From Sideroxydans sp. (GTDB taxonomy: Bacteria; Pseudomonadota; Gammaproteobacteria; Burkholderiales; Gallionellaceae): a stretch of 51,480 nucleotides of DNA. Below the pieces are notes generated by a model. It worked only from the letters and a program-made list of their open reading frames with translations. It searched no databases and had not been told where the DNA came from. Position numbers and translations under genes: made by a program. Of the stretch, positions 35,842 through 44,688 are shown one piece after another (the stretch's first letter is position 1; every line of letters starts with the position of its first letter). The DNA is taken from contig PNNY01000004.1 of assembly GCA_013824485.1 (NCBI GenBank), positions 1-51,480 on the forward strand, read 5' to 3'.

Positions 35842-37257
35842 TTACAGGCTGTAGTACATGTCGAACTCGACTGGGTGAGTCGTCATGCGCACACGGTTCA
35901 CTTCTTCCATCTTCAGATCGATGTATGCATCCAAGAAGTCGTTAGAGAACACGCCGCCACGAGTCAAGAACTCACGGTCTTTGTTCAGTGCTTCTAATGC
36001 TTCGTCCAGAGATGCGCAAACGGTTGGGATCTTTGCATCTTCTTCTGGTGGCAGATCGTACAGGTTCTTGTCTGCAGGATCTCCTGGGTGGATCTTGTTC
36101 TGGATACCATCCAAGCCCGCCATCATCAGTGCTGCGAAGCACAAGTATGGGTTAGCAGAAGGATCTGGGAAACGTGTCTCGATACGGCGTGCCTTGTCGC
36201 TAGCGACGTGAGGGATACGGATCGAAGCGGAACGGTTCTTAGCAGAGTAAGCCAACTTCACTGGTGCTTCGTAGTGAGGAACCAGACGCTTGTAAGAGTT
36301 GGTGCCTGGGTTGGTGATCGCGTTCAGTGCCTTAGCGTGCTTGATGATACCGCCGATGTAGTACAGCGCCAATTCAGACATACCAGCGTAGCCGTTACCT
36401 GCGAACAGGTTCTTGCCGTCTTTCCAGATAGATTGGTGAACGTGCATGCCGGAACCGTTGTCGCCAACGATTGGCTTAGGCATGAAGGTCGCTGTCTTGC
36501 CGTATTGGTGAGCGACGTTCTGGATCACGTACTTCTGAGTCTGTGTCCAGTCAGCGCGTTTCACCAATGTGCTGAACTTGGTACCCAATTCGCATTGGCC
36601 CGCGTTCGCAACTTCGTGGTGGTGAACTTCGACAGGGATGCCGATCTCTTCCAACAGCAAGCACATCTGTGCGCGGATGTCGTTCAAGCTATCGACTGGA
36701 GGAACTGGGAAGTAACCACCCTTCACTGTTGGACGGTGACCAGTGTTGCCGCCGTCGAATGCGTGGCCAGTAGACCAAGCACCTTCTTCCGAGTTGATCT
36801 TCACAGAGCAACCGGACATGTCGATGTGCCATTGCACGGAATCAAAGATGAAGAATTCTGGCTCTGGACCGAAGAATGCGGTGTCGCCCACGCCGGAGGA
36901 CTTCAAGTAAGCCTCAGCACGTTTAGCGATGGAACGTGGGTCGCGGTCGTAACCTTTGCCATCTGTTGGCTCGATGACGTCGCAAGTCATGACGATGGTC
37001 GGCTCGTCGAAGAATGGGTCGATGTAAGCAGAATCAGGATCCGGCATCAGCAACATGTCGGAGGCTTGGATGCCTTTCCAACCAGCGATAGAAGAACCGT
37101 CGAATGCGTGACCTTCTTCGAACTTGTCCATGTCAACGTGGGAGACTGGCACGCCAACGTGCTGTTCTTTACCACGGGTGTCTGTGAAACGTAGATCGAC
37201 GAACTTGATACCTTGTTCTTTGATCAGCTTCAGAACGTCAGCTGCTGTTTTAGCCAT
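35842..37257 (-). CDS. glnA: Glutamine synthetase type I
   Basis: The 471-residue enzyme is GlnA-I: beta-grasp N-terminus ([19 protein letters not shown]), [15 protein letters not shown]/metal-binding segments ([30 protein letters not shown]), [10 protein letters not shown] and the adenylylation loop NLYDLPPEE with Tyr near 397-400. It condenses ammonia and glutamate and is normally controlled by adenylylation and NtrBC. The ATG at 37257 (MAKTAADVL) with GGGAG upstream is chosen over an upstream TTG. A sigma-54 promoter and NtrC site lie upstream. Confidence 0.97.
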   Translation of the reverse strand: MAKTAADVLKLIKEQGIKFVDLRFTDTRGKEQHVGVPVSHVDMDKFEEGHAFDGSSIAGWKGIQASDMLLMPDPDSAYIDPFFDEPTIVMTCDVIEPTDGKGYDRDPRSIAKRAEAYLKSSGVGDTAFFGPEPEFFIFDSVQWHIDMSGCSVKINSEEGAWSTGHAFDGGNTGHRPTVKGGYFPVPPVDSLNDIRAQMCLLLEEIGIPVEVHHHEVANAGQCELGTKFSTLVKRADWTQTQKYVIQNVAHQYGKTATFMPKPIVGDNGSGMHVHQSIWKDGKNLFAGNGYAGMSELALYYIGGIIKHAKALNAITNPGTNSYKRLVPHYEAPVKLAYSAKNRSASIRIPHVASDKARRIETRFPDPSANPYLCFAALMMAGLDGIQNKIHPGDPADKNLYDLPPEEDAKIPTVCASLDEALEALNKDREFLTRGGVFSNDFLDAYIDLKMEEVNRVRMTTHPVEFDMYYSL

Positions 37258-37332
37258 ACTCAAATCTCCCAATTAGAAAAATTAAACGATGCTTTTTTTG
37301 AAACGAACTTAATGGTGCGACTAGTTTTCAAC

Positions 37333-37348
37333 AGCAGAAACTGTGCCA
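37333..37348 (-). promoter_or_regulatory. Sigma-54 promoter of glnA
   Basis: Read on the minus strand, TGGCACAGTTTCTGCT fits the sigma-54 consensus TGGCAC-N5-TTGCW with one mismatch, and keeps the invariant GG and GC ten bases apart. It lies about 75 bases upstream of the glnA ATG. With ntrB/ntrC in the same window, this is a coherent nitrogen-regulated promoter. Confidence 0.8.
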
Positions 37349-37405
37349 TCACCCTGAATCCTGCAAGACGTGCATTGTGCCATATTTGCGCGGGGTCATG
37401 CCGTA

Positions 37406-37436
37406 GCTTGAGCGCCCTCGATTGGGGCGCTCAAGC
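37406..37436. repeat. 12-bp perfect inverted repeat between the CDF gene and the glnA promoter
   Basis: GCTTGAGCGCCC and GGGCGCTCAAGC pair perfectly around a seven-base loop. It lies just downstream of the CDF gene stop but has no U-run in that direction, so it is at best a factor-dependent or atypical terminator. GTAG directly precedes it, as in REP repeats. It sits between the NtrC site and the glnA promoter. Confidence 0.7.
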
Positions 37437-37444
37437 ACAGTAGC

Positions 37445-37459
37445 GCACTATTTTGGTGC
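37445..37459. promoter_or_regulatory. NtrC-binding site upstream of glnA
   Basis: GCACTATTTTGGTGC matches the NtrC enhancer consensus GCACY-N5-GGTGC at every defined position. It lies about 100 bases upstream of the sigma-54 promoter of glnA, a normal enhancer distance, and overlaps the stop codon of the convergent-unit CDF gene. Confidence 0.8.
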
Positions 37460-38635
37460 AACGCTTTGAAGCAGGCCGATCGAGCGGAAATACGGGTCAT
37501 CGGAGATGATGGTCGCGCACTTGCTTTGTAGGGCGGCGATATCAACGGGGGTGTCGAGCAAAATCTCTGCGTCTATCTTCCCATTGAGATAGTGCAGCAC
37601 GATGCGAGTAGAGCTTGGAAGGTTCTCGCCCAAGCGGTTGTATAGATGCGACAACAACAGGTGGCGTTGCGGTAGATGCGCATTTGGTCTGGCGTGCGCG
37701 TCATCTTCTGGATCGATATGCACCATCACATCCATCACGTGATGGCCTTTCAATACCGCCCCACGGGCAGCCTCGGCGATGTAATGACCTTCTGACACGC
37801 TGATCTTCGGGTCGACCATGATGTGCGCATCGACCAAGGCGTTGTCCGCCATCTTGCGGGTGCGCAGATCGTGTAAGCCCATCACACCCGGTACAGCCTT
37901 GAGCGTGTTGCGGATGGCGCGGACTTCTTCCTCATCGAGTCCCGTGTCCACTAGTTCTAGCAGCGCATCGCGTGAGAACTGGATGCCCATGTAAGCGATC
38001 ATCACGCCAACTACGGCGGCGGCGACCAAGTCGAGGAAGGTATAGCCCAGCAGGTTGCCGATGATACCCACCACCACCACCAGCGAAGAGGCTGCGTCTG
38101 AACGCGCATGCCAAGCGTTCGCCACCAACATCTGCGAGCGCACGCGTTGAGCAACGGCCAACATGTAACGGAACATGCCTTCCTTTGCGGCGAGTGCGAA
38201 GAGGGCGACCCACAGCGTGAAGGGGTGCACAGTCTGAACTTGTTCTGGATGTTGTAGACGCATGCCTGCCGCGATGAGCAAGCCGATACCGAGCGCAGCA
38301 AGACTGGCACCTAATATGAGTGAGGCAGCCGTCTCGATGCGTGCATGGCCATAAGGATGGTTCGCATCCGCGTGTTTGTTGCCGTGACGATTGGCGAACA
38401 GCACCAGCACGTCTGAAAGTAGATCGGCGAGTGAATGCAGGCCATCGGCCATGAGCGATTGTGATCTACCAAAATAGCCAGCGAGGACTTGAACGATTGT
38501 CAGAACAAGATTGATGAGGATACTTACCCAAGTGCTCTTACGCGCTGCCGCGAAGCGTTCGGGGTGTGCCGGCTCAAAGGCGGCAGACTTGTCGTGTGAA
38601 TGATTGTGCCCGTGAGCGTGTGTGTGATTTTTCAT
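37448..38635 (-). CDS. Cation diffusion facilitator metal transporter
   Basis: The 395-residue inner-membrane protein has an N-terminal histidine-rich tail (HTHAHGHNHSHD), six helices with the metal-site motifs ADGLHSLADLLSD (about 70) and ANHPYGHARIE, and a C-terminal cytoplasmic domain (HDLRTRKMADNALVDAHIMV). It would export divalent metals (zinc, iron, manganese or similar); the metal is not set by the motifs seen. The ATG at 38635 gives the histidine-rich start; a TTG seven codons earlier is open. Its stop overlaps the NtrC site. Confidence 0.93.
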   Translation of the reverse strand: MKNHTHAHGHNHSHDKSAAFEPAHPERFAAARKSTWVSILINLVLTIVQVLAGYFGRSQSLMADGLHSLADLLSDVLVLFANRHGNKHADANHPYGHARIETAASLILGASLAALGIGLLIAAGMRLQHPEQVQTVHPFTLWVALFALAAKEGMFRYMLAVAQRVRSQMLVANAWHARSDAASSLVVVVGIIGNLLGYTFLDLVAAAVVGVMIAYMGIQFSRDALLELVDTGLDEEEVRAIRNTLKAVPGVMGLHDLRTRKMADNALVDAHIMVDPKISVSEGHYIAEAARGAVLKGHHVMDVMVHIDPEDDAHARPNAHLPQRHLLLSHLYNRLGENLPSSTRIVLHYLNGKIDAEILLDTPVDIAALQSKCATIISDDPYFRSIGLLQSVAPK

Positions 38636-38712
38636 TGCCGTTGGGATAGTATGCAAGCGAGTGCGCAGGATAACATTGACGCATCGAACCTAAAATAAAT
38701 AGAAAGCACATC

Positions 38713-39165
38713 ATGGGCAAGATCACCGAGATATTGAGCAAAGCGCAGCAGCGCGCGAAGGAAGCAAACCTACCTTACGAAGGGGCAATATTGCCGAGCG
38801 AGGCTTACGAGATTTTGAAGAGCGCGCCGGGTGCGAAGTTGGTCGATGTGCGTACGCGTGCTGAGATCGACTGGGTAGGCAAAGTCCCGGGTGCGGTCGA
38901 GATCGAGTGGGCGAGCTATCCAGGCATGAAGCCCAATCCGAACTTCCTCGCCGCATTGCAACAGCAGGTGGATAAAGAATCTTTGGTGTTGTTCCTCTGC
39001 CGTAGTGGTGCGCGCTCACACAACGCCGCAGTCGTTGCGACACAGGCAGGCTTCACCGATAGTTACAATGTGCTAGAAGGTTTTGAAGGCGACAAGAGCA
39101 GTGGCAATCAGCGCAACGGTGTGAACGGCTGGCGCAAAGCAGGCCTGCCTTGGGAACAGAGTTAA
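38713..39165 (+). CDS. Rhodanese-domain sulfurtransferase
   Basis: The 150-residue protein has one rhodanese domain: KLVDVRTRAEIDWVGKVPGA (about 38-57) and the active-site loop LFLCRSGARSHNAA with the catalytic cysteine near 98. It should move sulfane sulfur in the cytoplasm. The C-terminal NGWRKAGLPWEQS is the usual end for the family. The TAA stop is in the same reading frame as a short hydrophobic ORF that starts three codons later. Confidence 0.92.
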   Translation: MGKITEILSKAQQRAKEANLPYEGAILPSEAYEILKSAPGAKLVDVRTRAEIDWVGKVPGAVEIEWASYPGMKPNPNFLAALQQQVDKESLVLFLCRSGARSHNAAVVATQAGFTDSYNVLEGFEGDKSSGNQRNGVNGWRKAGLPWEQS

Positions 39166-39174
39166 TTTGCACCG

Positions 39175-39291
39175 ATGCGTGACTTGCTAGCGCTACTTCT
39201 GCGCATCAACGGCTCGACCAAGAAGTACACCAACCTCAACCTCATTGAGATCGTCATCCTTGGGCTTGTCCTCGCCATCTTGGCGGGATGA
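39175..39291 (+). CDS. Possible 38-residue small membrane protein
   Basis: An ATG nine bases after the rhodanese stop opens 38 codons: a short basic/amphipathic start (MRDLLALLLRINGSTKKY) followed by a 16-residue hydrophobic helix (LIEIVILGLVLAILAG) ending at the stop. Composition and codon choice resemble host genes. It is in the same frame as the rhodanese gene. No strong ribosome-binding site was seen, so it could be coupled to the rhodanese or not translated. Confidence 0.4.
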   Translation: MRDLLALLLRINGSTKKYTNLNLIEIVILGLVLAILAG

Positions 39292-39304
39292 GGCGCCCTT
39301 GTTG

Positions 39305-40411
39305 TCAGTGGACCGAGATTTCCTGTGTCACGTCTTCGAACAGCCAAAAACGTCCAAGGCAGCCGCGACTCTCTGGTGCGATCACCACATTGGAAGTCAG
39401 TCGTAGGATGCGACCATTCTTCAAGTTGATGTATTCAGAGTCGGATTGCGACTTGGTATCCAAGATCGCTGTGATAGCCTGAAGAAATTGGCTTGCATCA
39501 GTGACAGCGAGGCCGATACGAGAAACCATCGCATCGTTCCTCATGCCAACCAAATCCTCACTTTCAAACTTGAACATCTTGCGGAACGCAGAGTTGCAAT
39601 AGCGGATGTGGGTGTGATCAGCAAAGAACACGCCTACAGGAAGGGACGCCAGCAGCGTGTCCAAAACCGATTTTTCGTCATTCAACGCAGACATCGTGGC
39701 TTCTTGCCAGTCACGATTCTTTGCTAAGGCTTTTGCCATGCCTTGGAAGTTGCTGGCCAATTGACCTACTTCATCCTTCCTTTCGAGAAGCGCAGGGATG
39801 GAGTGATCGAAATTACCTTGCGAGAATTGCAACGCAGATTCAGATAGCTGATTCAACGGTTGCATCATGCGTCGGATCTGAATGAAGAAAGGCAACAAGA
39901 ACAGTGCAAACAGGAACACCGATATCATCACGCTCTTCTGTATCAGATCGTTTCTTGAACTTGCGATCTCTTCCGTGCTGATCCCAAAGCGCAGCATCCC
40001 GATCGTATCTTCACCGCGCACGACAGGCAGCATCGTGTCATAACAGCCGTCGAAGCTATTGGGGCTGAATCCAGAATCGAGACGCGCAGAAGAAATGCCG
40101 CGTTTGAAGATGACATTGCCGCTGTCATCTTTCAGTTGCATCCCACAACGTGGATTGCGCGCTTGAATGGTCTTGAGACGAGCTTGCAACAGAGTGAGGT
40201 CGCGTTCGAACAGCGGGTCGGCAAGGACGCGGCTCAATAGATAGTTACTGTTGCGTAGGTTTGATTCAGCTTGATGGACGAAGTAATCCTGTACCAAAAA
40301 GACTTGAGCGGCCAGCGTCAGAACCAAGCTCGTCGCGACCACGGCGGTTAGCGAGAAGAAAAGCTTGAGTTGGAGCGAACTGCTGTATTTTTTCAGGAAG
40401 CTAGGCAACAT
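39305..40411 (-). CDS. Membrane sensor with periplasmic domain, HAMP and PAS, no output domain
   Basis: The 368-residue protein has a helix near 18-40, a periplasmic sensing region (about 41-160, with two cysteines in RCGMQLK and GCYDTML), a second helix near 163-180, a HAMP segment (about 180-232), and a PAS domain (about 248-360, LPVGVFFADHTHIRYCNSAF). It then ends. Histidine kinases and diguanylate cyclases of this layout continue with an output domain, which is absent here. No frameshift remnant of a kinase follows. GGAGGA precedes the ATG. Confidence 0.8.
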   Translation of the reverse strand: MLPSFLKKYSSSLQLKLFFSLTAVVATSLVLTLAAQVFLVQDYFVHQAESNLRNSNYLLSRVLADPLFERDLTLLQARLKTIQARNPRCGMQLKDDSGNVIFKRGISSARLDSGFSPNSFDGCYDTMLPVVRGEDTIGMLRFGISTEEIASSRNDLIQKSVMISVFLFALFLLPFFIQIRRMMQPLNQLSESALQFSQGNFDHSIPALLERKDEVGQLASNFQGMAKALAKNRDWQEATMSALNDEKSVLDTLLASLPVGVFFADHTHIRYCNSAFRKMFKFESEDLVGMRNDAMVSRIGLAVTDASQFLQAITAILDTKSQSDSEYINLKNGRILRLTSNVVIAPESRGCLGRFWLFEDVTQEISVH

Positions 40412-40514
40412 GAATCCTCCTCACACATCGTGGACTCACAACATACGCTTGAAAGTGTAAAAAGTGAATCAGTATTAACCTATTACTTTTTAAGCGATTA
40501 ATGCTGAATGAACC

Positions 40515-41339
40515 TCAAGCCGCTGACCAGCTCACCACACCAGTATAGGCAGTGAGCAAAACGATCACGCCGAATACGATGCGATACCACGCGAAGACAA
40601 CGAAGGTGTGGTTGGAGATGAAGCGGATAAAGGTCTTTACTGCCCACATGGCGGCAATGAACGATGTCACGAAACCTACTGCGAACACAGGCAGGTCAGA
40701 GGCGTGCAGTAGCGACCAGTTCTTGTATAAGTCGTAAGCCGTCGCGGCGAACATCGTCGGGATGGCAAGGAAGAACGAGAACTCCGCTGCTGTCTTGCGC
40801 GACATCCCAAAGATCAAACCACCCATGATGGTGGCGCCCGAGCGAGAGGTGCCGGGGATCATCGCCAGCGCCTGCGCGAAGCCCACCTTGAGCGCATCCT
40901 GCCAACGCATCTCATCCACCGAATTGATGGTTGGGTGGTAGGCGCGGCGTTCAACGTACAAGATGATGAAGCCGCCCACGATCAGCGCCGTGGCGACGGT
41001 GATCGGGTTAAACAAAAGCGCTTTGATGGTGGAGTGGAACATGAAACCAAGTACCGCCGCAGGTAAGAAGCCAATGAACAGCAGCGTGGCGAAACGTTGC
41101 GAAGGCGCATCGCTGGGCAAACCAACGACCATCTTGGTGAGGCGTTCACGGTAGTCCCAGCATACCGCAAGGATGGCAGCGAGTTGAATGACGATCTTGA
41201 ACACTTTGCTGGTCTCATCGTTGTAACCCATCAAGTCACCCAAGATGATGAGGTGGCCGGTGGAGGAGATAGGCAGGAATTCGGTCAGACCTTCCACTAC
41301 GCCAAGGATGGCGGCTTTGAGTAACAGGATGATGTCCAT
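40515..41339 (-). CDS. uppP: Undecaprenyl-diphosphatase UppP
   Basis: The 274-residue integral membrane protein is BacA/Upp[21 protein letters not shown] (about 15-34) and [13 protein letters not shown] (about 165-177) are the two catalytic motifs. It dephosphorylates undecaprenyl diphosphate to recycle the lipid carrier for peptidoglycan and other surface polymers. It sits a few bases downstream of the DUF1289 gene. Confidence 0.96.
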   Translation of the reverse strand: MDIILLLKAAILGVVEGLTEFLPISSTGHLIILGDLMGYNDETSKVFKIVIQLAAILAVCWDYRERLTKMVVGLPSDAPSQRFATLLFIGFLPAAVLGFMFHSTIKALLFNPITVATALIVGGFIILYVERRAYHPTINSVDEMRWQDALKVGFAQALAMIPGTSRSGATIMGGLIFGMSRKTAAEFSFFLAIPTMFAATAYDLYKNWSLLHASDLPVFAVGFVTSFIAAMWAVKTFIRFISNHTFVVFAWYRIVFGVIVLLTAYTGVVSWSAA

Positions 41340-41342
41340 GGA

Positions 41343-41549
41343 TTAGTGTCGTTTTAGTTTTAGGGTGGCGATACGTTGGTTCACTGCACAGCGTTCGGCG
41401 TCATTCATCTGTACCCAGCGCGTGATTTCTTCGAAAGTGCGATGACAGCTGCGGCACACATCGTCACCCAACACGGTCGTGCAATGACCGCTGCAAGGGG
41501 AATCGGAGGTGATCTCGGACGAAGGGAGTAGAGAGTGACTGCGTGACAT
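41343..41549 (-). CDS. DUF1289 small cysteine protein
   Basis: The 68-residue protein has the DUF1289 pattern: SPCSGHCTTVLGDDVCRSCH (two CX3C/CX2C-like pairs) followed by RTFEEITRWVQMNDAER. It probably binds a metal. The ATG at 41549 fits the family; a longer frame to 41795 runs over the next gene in another frame and is not real. It lies just upstream of uppP. Confidence 0.82.
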   Translation of the reverse strand: MSRSHSLLPSSEITSDSPCSGHCTTVLGDDVCRSCHRTFEEITRWVQMNDAERCAVNQRIATLKLKRH

Positions 41550-41556
41550 GGCGCGA

Positions 41557-41820
41557 TTATACCGAGGGTCGCGTGGCAAGCTCCAAGCTTGATAGCCACT
41601 GCATCGCCTGCTCGCGTGATTCGCCGCACATCTCAGTCGAAGGTCGTAGTCCACCACAGAAGGTGGGGCGCTCTGGTTTGCCGAACACGGCACAACGATC
41701 GTCATCCAGCAGTTGTGCGCATCGCACGCCAGCCGGTTTGCCTTGCGGCATGCCGGGCAGGGGAGAGGTGATGGAAGGGGCGATGCAACACGCACCGCAC
41801 CCGCTACGACATTCCATCAT
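41557..41820 (-). CDS. YkgJ-family cysteine-cluster protein
   Basis: The 87-residue protein has eight cysteines, with [14 protein letters not shown] at the N-terminus and [14 protein letters not shown] and [13 protein letters not shown] later, the YkgJ (zinc- or iron-cluster-like) pattern. The role is unknown. The ATG at 41820 with AAGG five bases upstream is preferred to a GTG at 41835. It lies between thiC and the DUF1289 gene, all leftward. Confidence 0.85.
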   Translation of the reverse strand: MMECRSGCGACCIAPSITSPLPGMPQGKPAGVRCAQLLDDDRCAVFGKPERPTFCGGLRPSTEMCGESREQAMQWLSSLELATRPSV

Positions 41821-41838
41821 CGAGCCTTGTGCCACGGT

Positions 41839-43725
<1,887 letters not shown>

Positions 43726-43746
43726 TTAGCGGGGAGCATCATCGGA

Positions 43747-43833
43747 TGCTTCCCTACGACGGCATGACCCGTACAGGTTCAAAGGGTGTGTCTCACTGCC
43801 GCGATTTTTATTTCTCGGGCAGACCCCTAGCGA
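43747..43833 (-). promoter_or_regulatory. TPP riboswitch (THI element) of thiC
   Basis: On the minus strand, AGGGGTCTGCCC, then GTGAGACACACCCTTTGAAC, CTGTACGGGTCATGCCG and TCGTAGGGAAGC give the conserved pieces of the TPP aptamer in order. The 3' edge is followed by a hairpin (GGGAAGCATC with GATGCTCCCC, nine of ten bases paired) just before the thiC ATG. That hairpin may be the expression platform. Confidence 0.93.
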
Positions 43834-43976
43834 GGGACGCAAGGTACTGGAAACAGGGGAGAAAGACAAGCTTTGCCCCCCTTGGGTGAGGTGGTATGGC
43901 GGATACGGGATGGCGTAGAAATAGACGGTGTGAGCACTACTCAATCAATTGTGAGCAGATTTCATTCATCAAGCCC

Positions 43977-44252
43977 TCAATACACCACATCATGGTCGCC
44001 AACGTTCACAGGAATGATCTCTTCGTCTTGGATCAGCAATTCCAGTGTGATGCGATACGAAAGATTGATGGAGACAGAATGCAATCCTTGCAGTTTGCCG
44101 CTCAAGGCATGCAAGCGTAATGAGGGGTGATGCGGATTCAATTCCAGTAGTTGTAGCGTCTTGAGATATTGCTTCTCTAGTTCTGGATGACGCTTCAGAA
44201 AACGTGAGGCGCGTTTTTCGTACTGCGCAGTGAAGATAAGCTGGAAGCTCAT
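43977..44252 (-). CDS. RelE/ParE-family toxin
   Basis: The 91-residue protein fits the RelE/YafQ-type toxin fold: FQLIFTAQYEKRASRFLKRH, then LHALSGKLQGLHSVSINLSY and a C-terminal EIIPVNVGDHDVVY. Members of this superfamily cleave mRNA on the ribosome or poison gyrase; the subtype is not certain. It overlaps the upstream antitoxin gene by four bases. Confidence 0.85.
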   Translation of the reverse strand: MSFQLIFTAQYEKRASRFLKRHPELEKQYLKTLQLLELNPHHPSLRLHALSGKLQGLHSVSINLSYRITLELLIQDEEIIPVNVGDHDVVY

Positions 44253-44509
44253 GCGGCAGATTTTTTCACGCGCTTCACATGGGCTGCGGCTGATTCTTTG
44301 ACATAACGCCCAGCCGCTACATCGGCATGCGTCTCGGCGAGTGCGGCTTCCAACTCACATTCGCGCAGGTAGTGATAGTGCGCAATATCCATCACCACAA
44401 ACCGATCCTTGCCGCGTACCGACAAGATTGCTTCTGGTCGATCAGATAGCGCAGCTTCGATAGCAACGATACCTCTGGTCTTTAAGTCATTTGCGGTCAG
44501 GTTGGACAT
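44249..44509 (-). CDS. Phd/YefM-type antitoxin
   Basis: The 86-residue protein has an N-terminal Phd-like part (LTANDLKTRGIVAIEAAL, VRGKDRFVVMDIAHYHYL) and a charged C-terminal tail that would wrap the toxin. Antitoxin-first order with overlapping stop/start is typical of type II modules. A good promoter lies upstream at 44545-44573. Confidence 0.85.
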   Translation of the reverse strand: MSNLTANDLKTRGIVAIEAALSDRPEAILSVRGKDRFVVMDIAHYHYLRECELEAALAETHADVAAGRYVKESAAAHVKRVKKSAA

Positions 44510-44544
44510 ATGGCATTTCCTACGTGTTGTTTCAAGTGCGATAT

Positions 44545-44573
44545 ATAGTACGGTAGATAGTGCGATTAATCAA
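44545..44573 (-). promoter_or_regulatory. Sigma-70 promoter of the toxin-antitoxin pair
   Basis: On the minus strand TTGATT, a 17-base spacer and TACTAT make a good -35/-10 pair. The spacer and -10 contain related half-sites (CGCACTATC and CTATATATCGCAC), a plausible operator for the antitoxin. Confidence 0.6.
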
Positions 44574-44628
44574 CTATTCAAAACCGCGATGACTAATATC
44601 GTTTTCCGCTTACATATTACTAAGACAT

Positions 44629-44666
44629 AAAAATGCCCGCCCCCACTTATAGCGGGAAGAGGGCAT
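44629..44666 (-). terminator. Terminator of ppsA
   Basis: Read leftward, GCCCTCTTCCCGC and GTGGGGGCGGGC form a G/C-rich hairpin with an internal loop, followed by ATTTTT. It lies about 20 bases after the ppsA stop. Confidence 0.75.
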
Positions 44667-44688
44667 CAGATGTATTGCTAGAAAGTGC

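Noticed and set aside
36088-37194. Long open frame on the plus strand opposite glnA
   Set aside because: It is exactly antisense to a well-supported glutamine synthetase, has no recognisable domain and an odd residue mix; a shadow of codon bias in glnA.
39162-39347. 61-codon minus-strand frame between the rhodanese and sensor genes
   Set aside because: Arginine-rich, antisense to the better 38-codon hydrophobic frame and overlapping the sensor's 3' end; unlikely to be real.
41550-41795. Upstream extension of the DUF1289 protein
   Set aside because: It reads through the YkgJ-family gene in another frame; the family start is at 41549.
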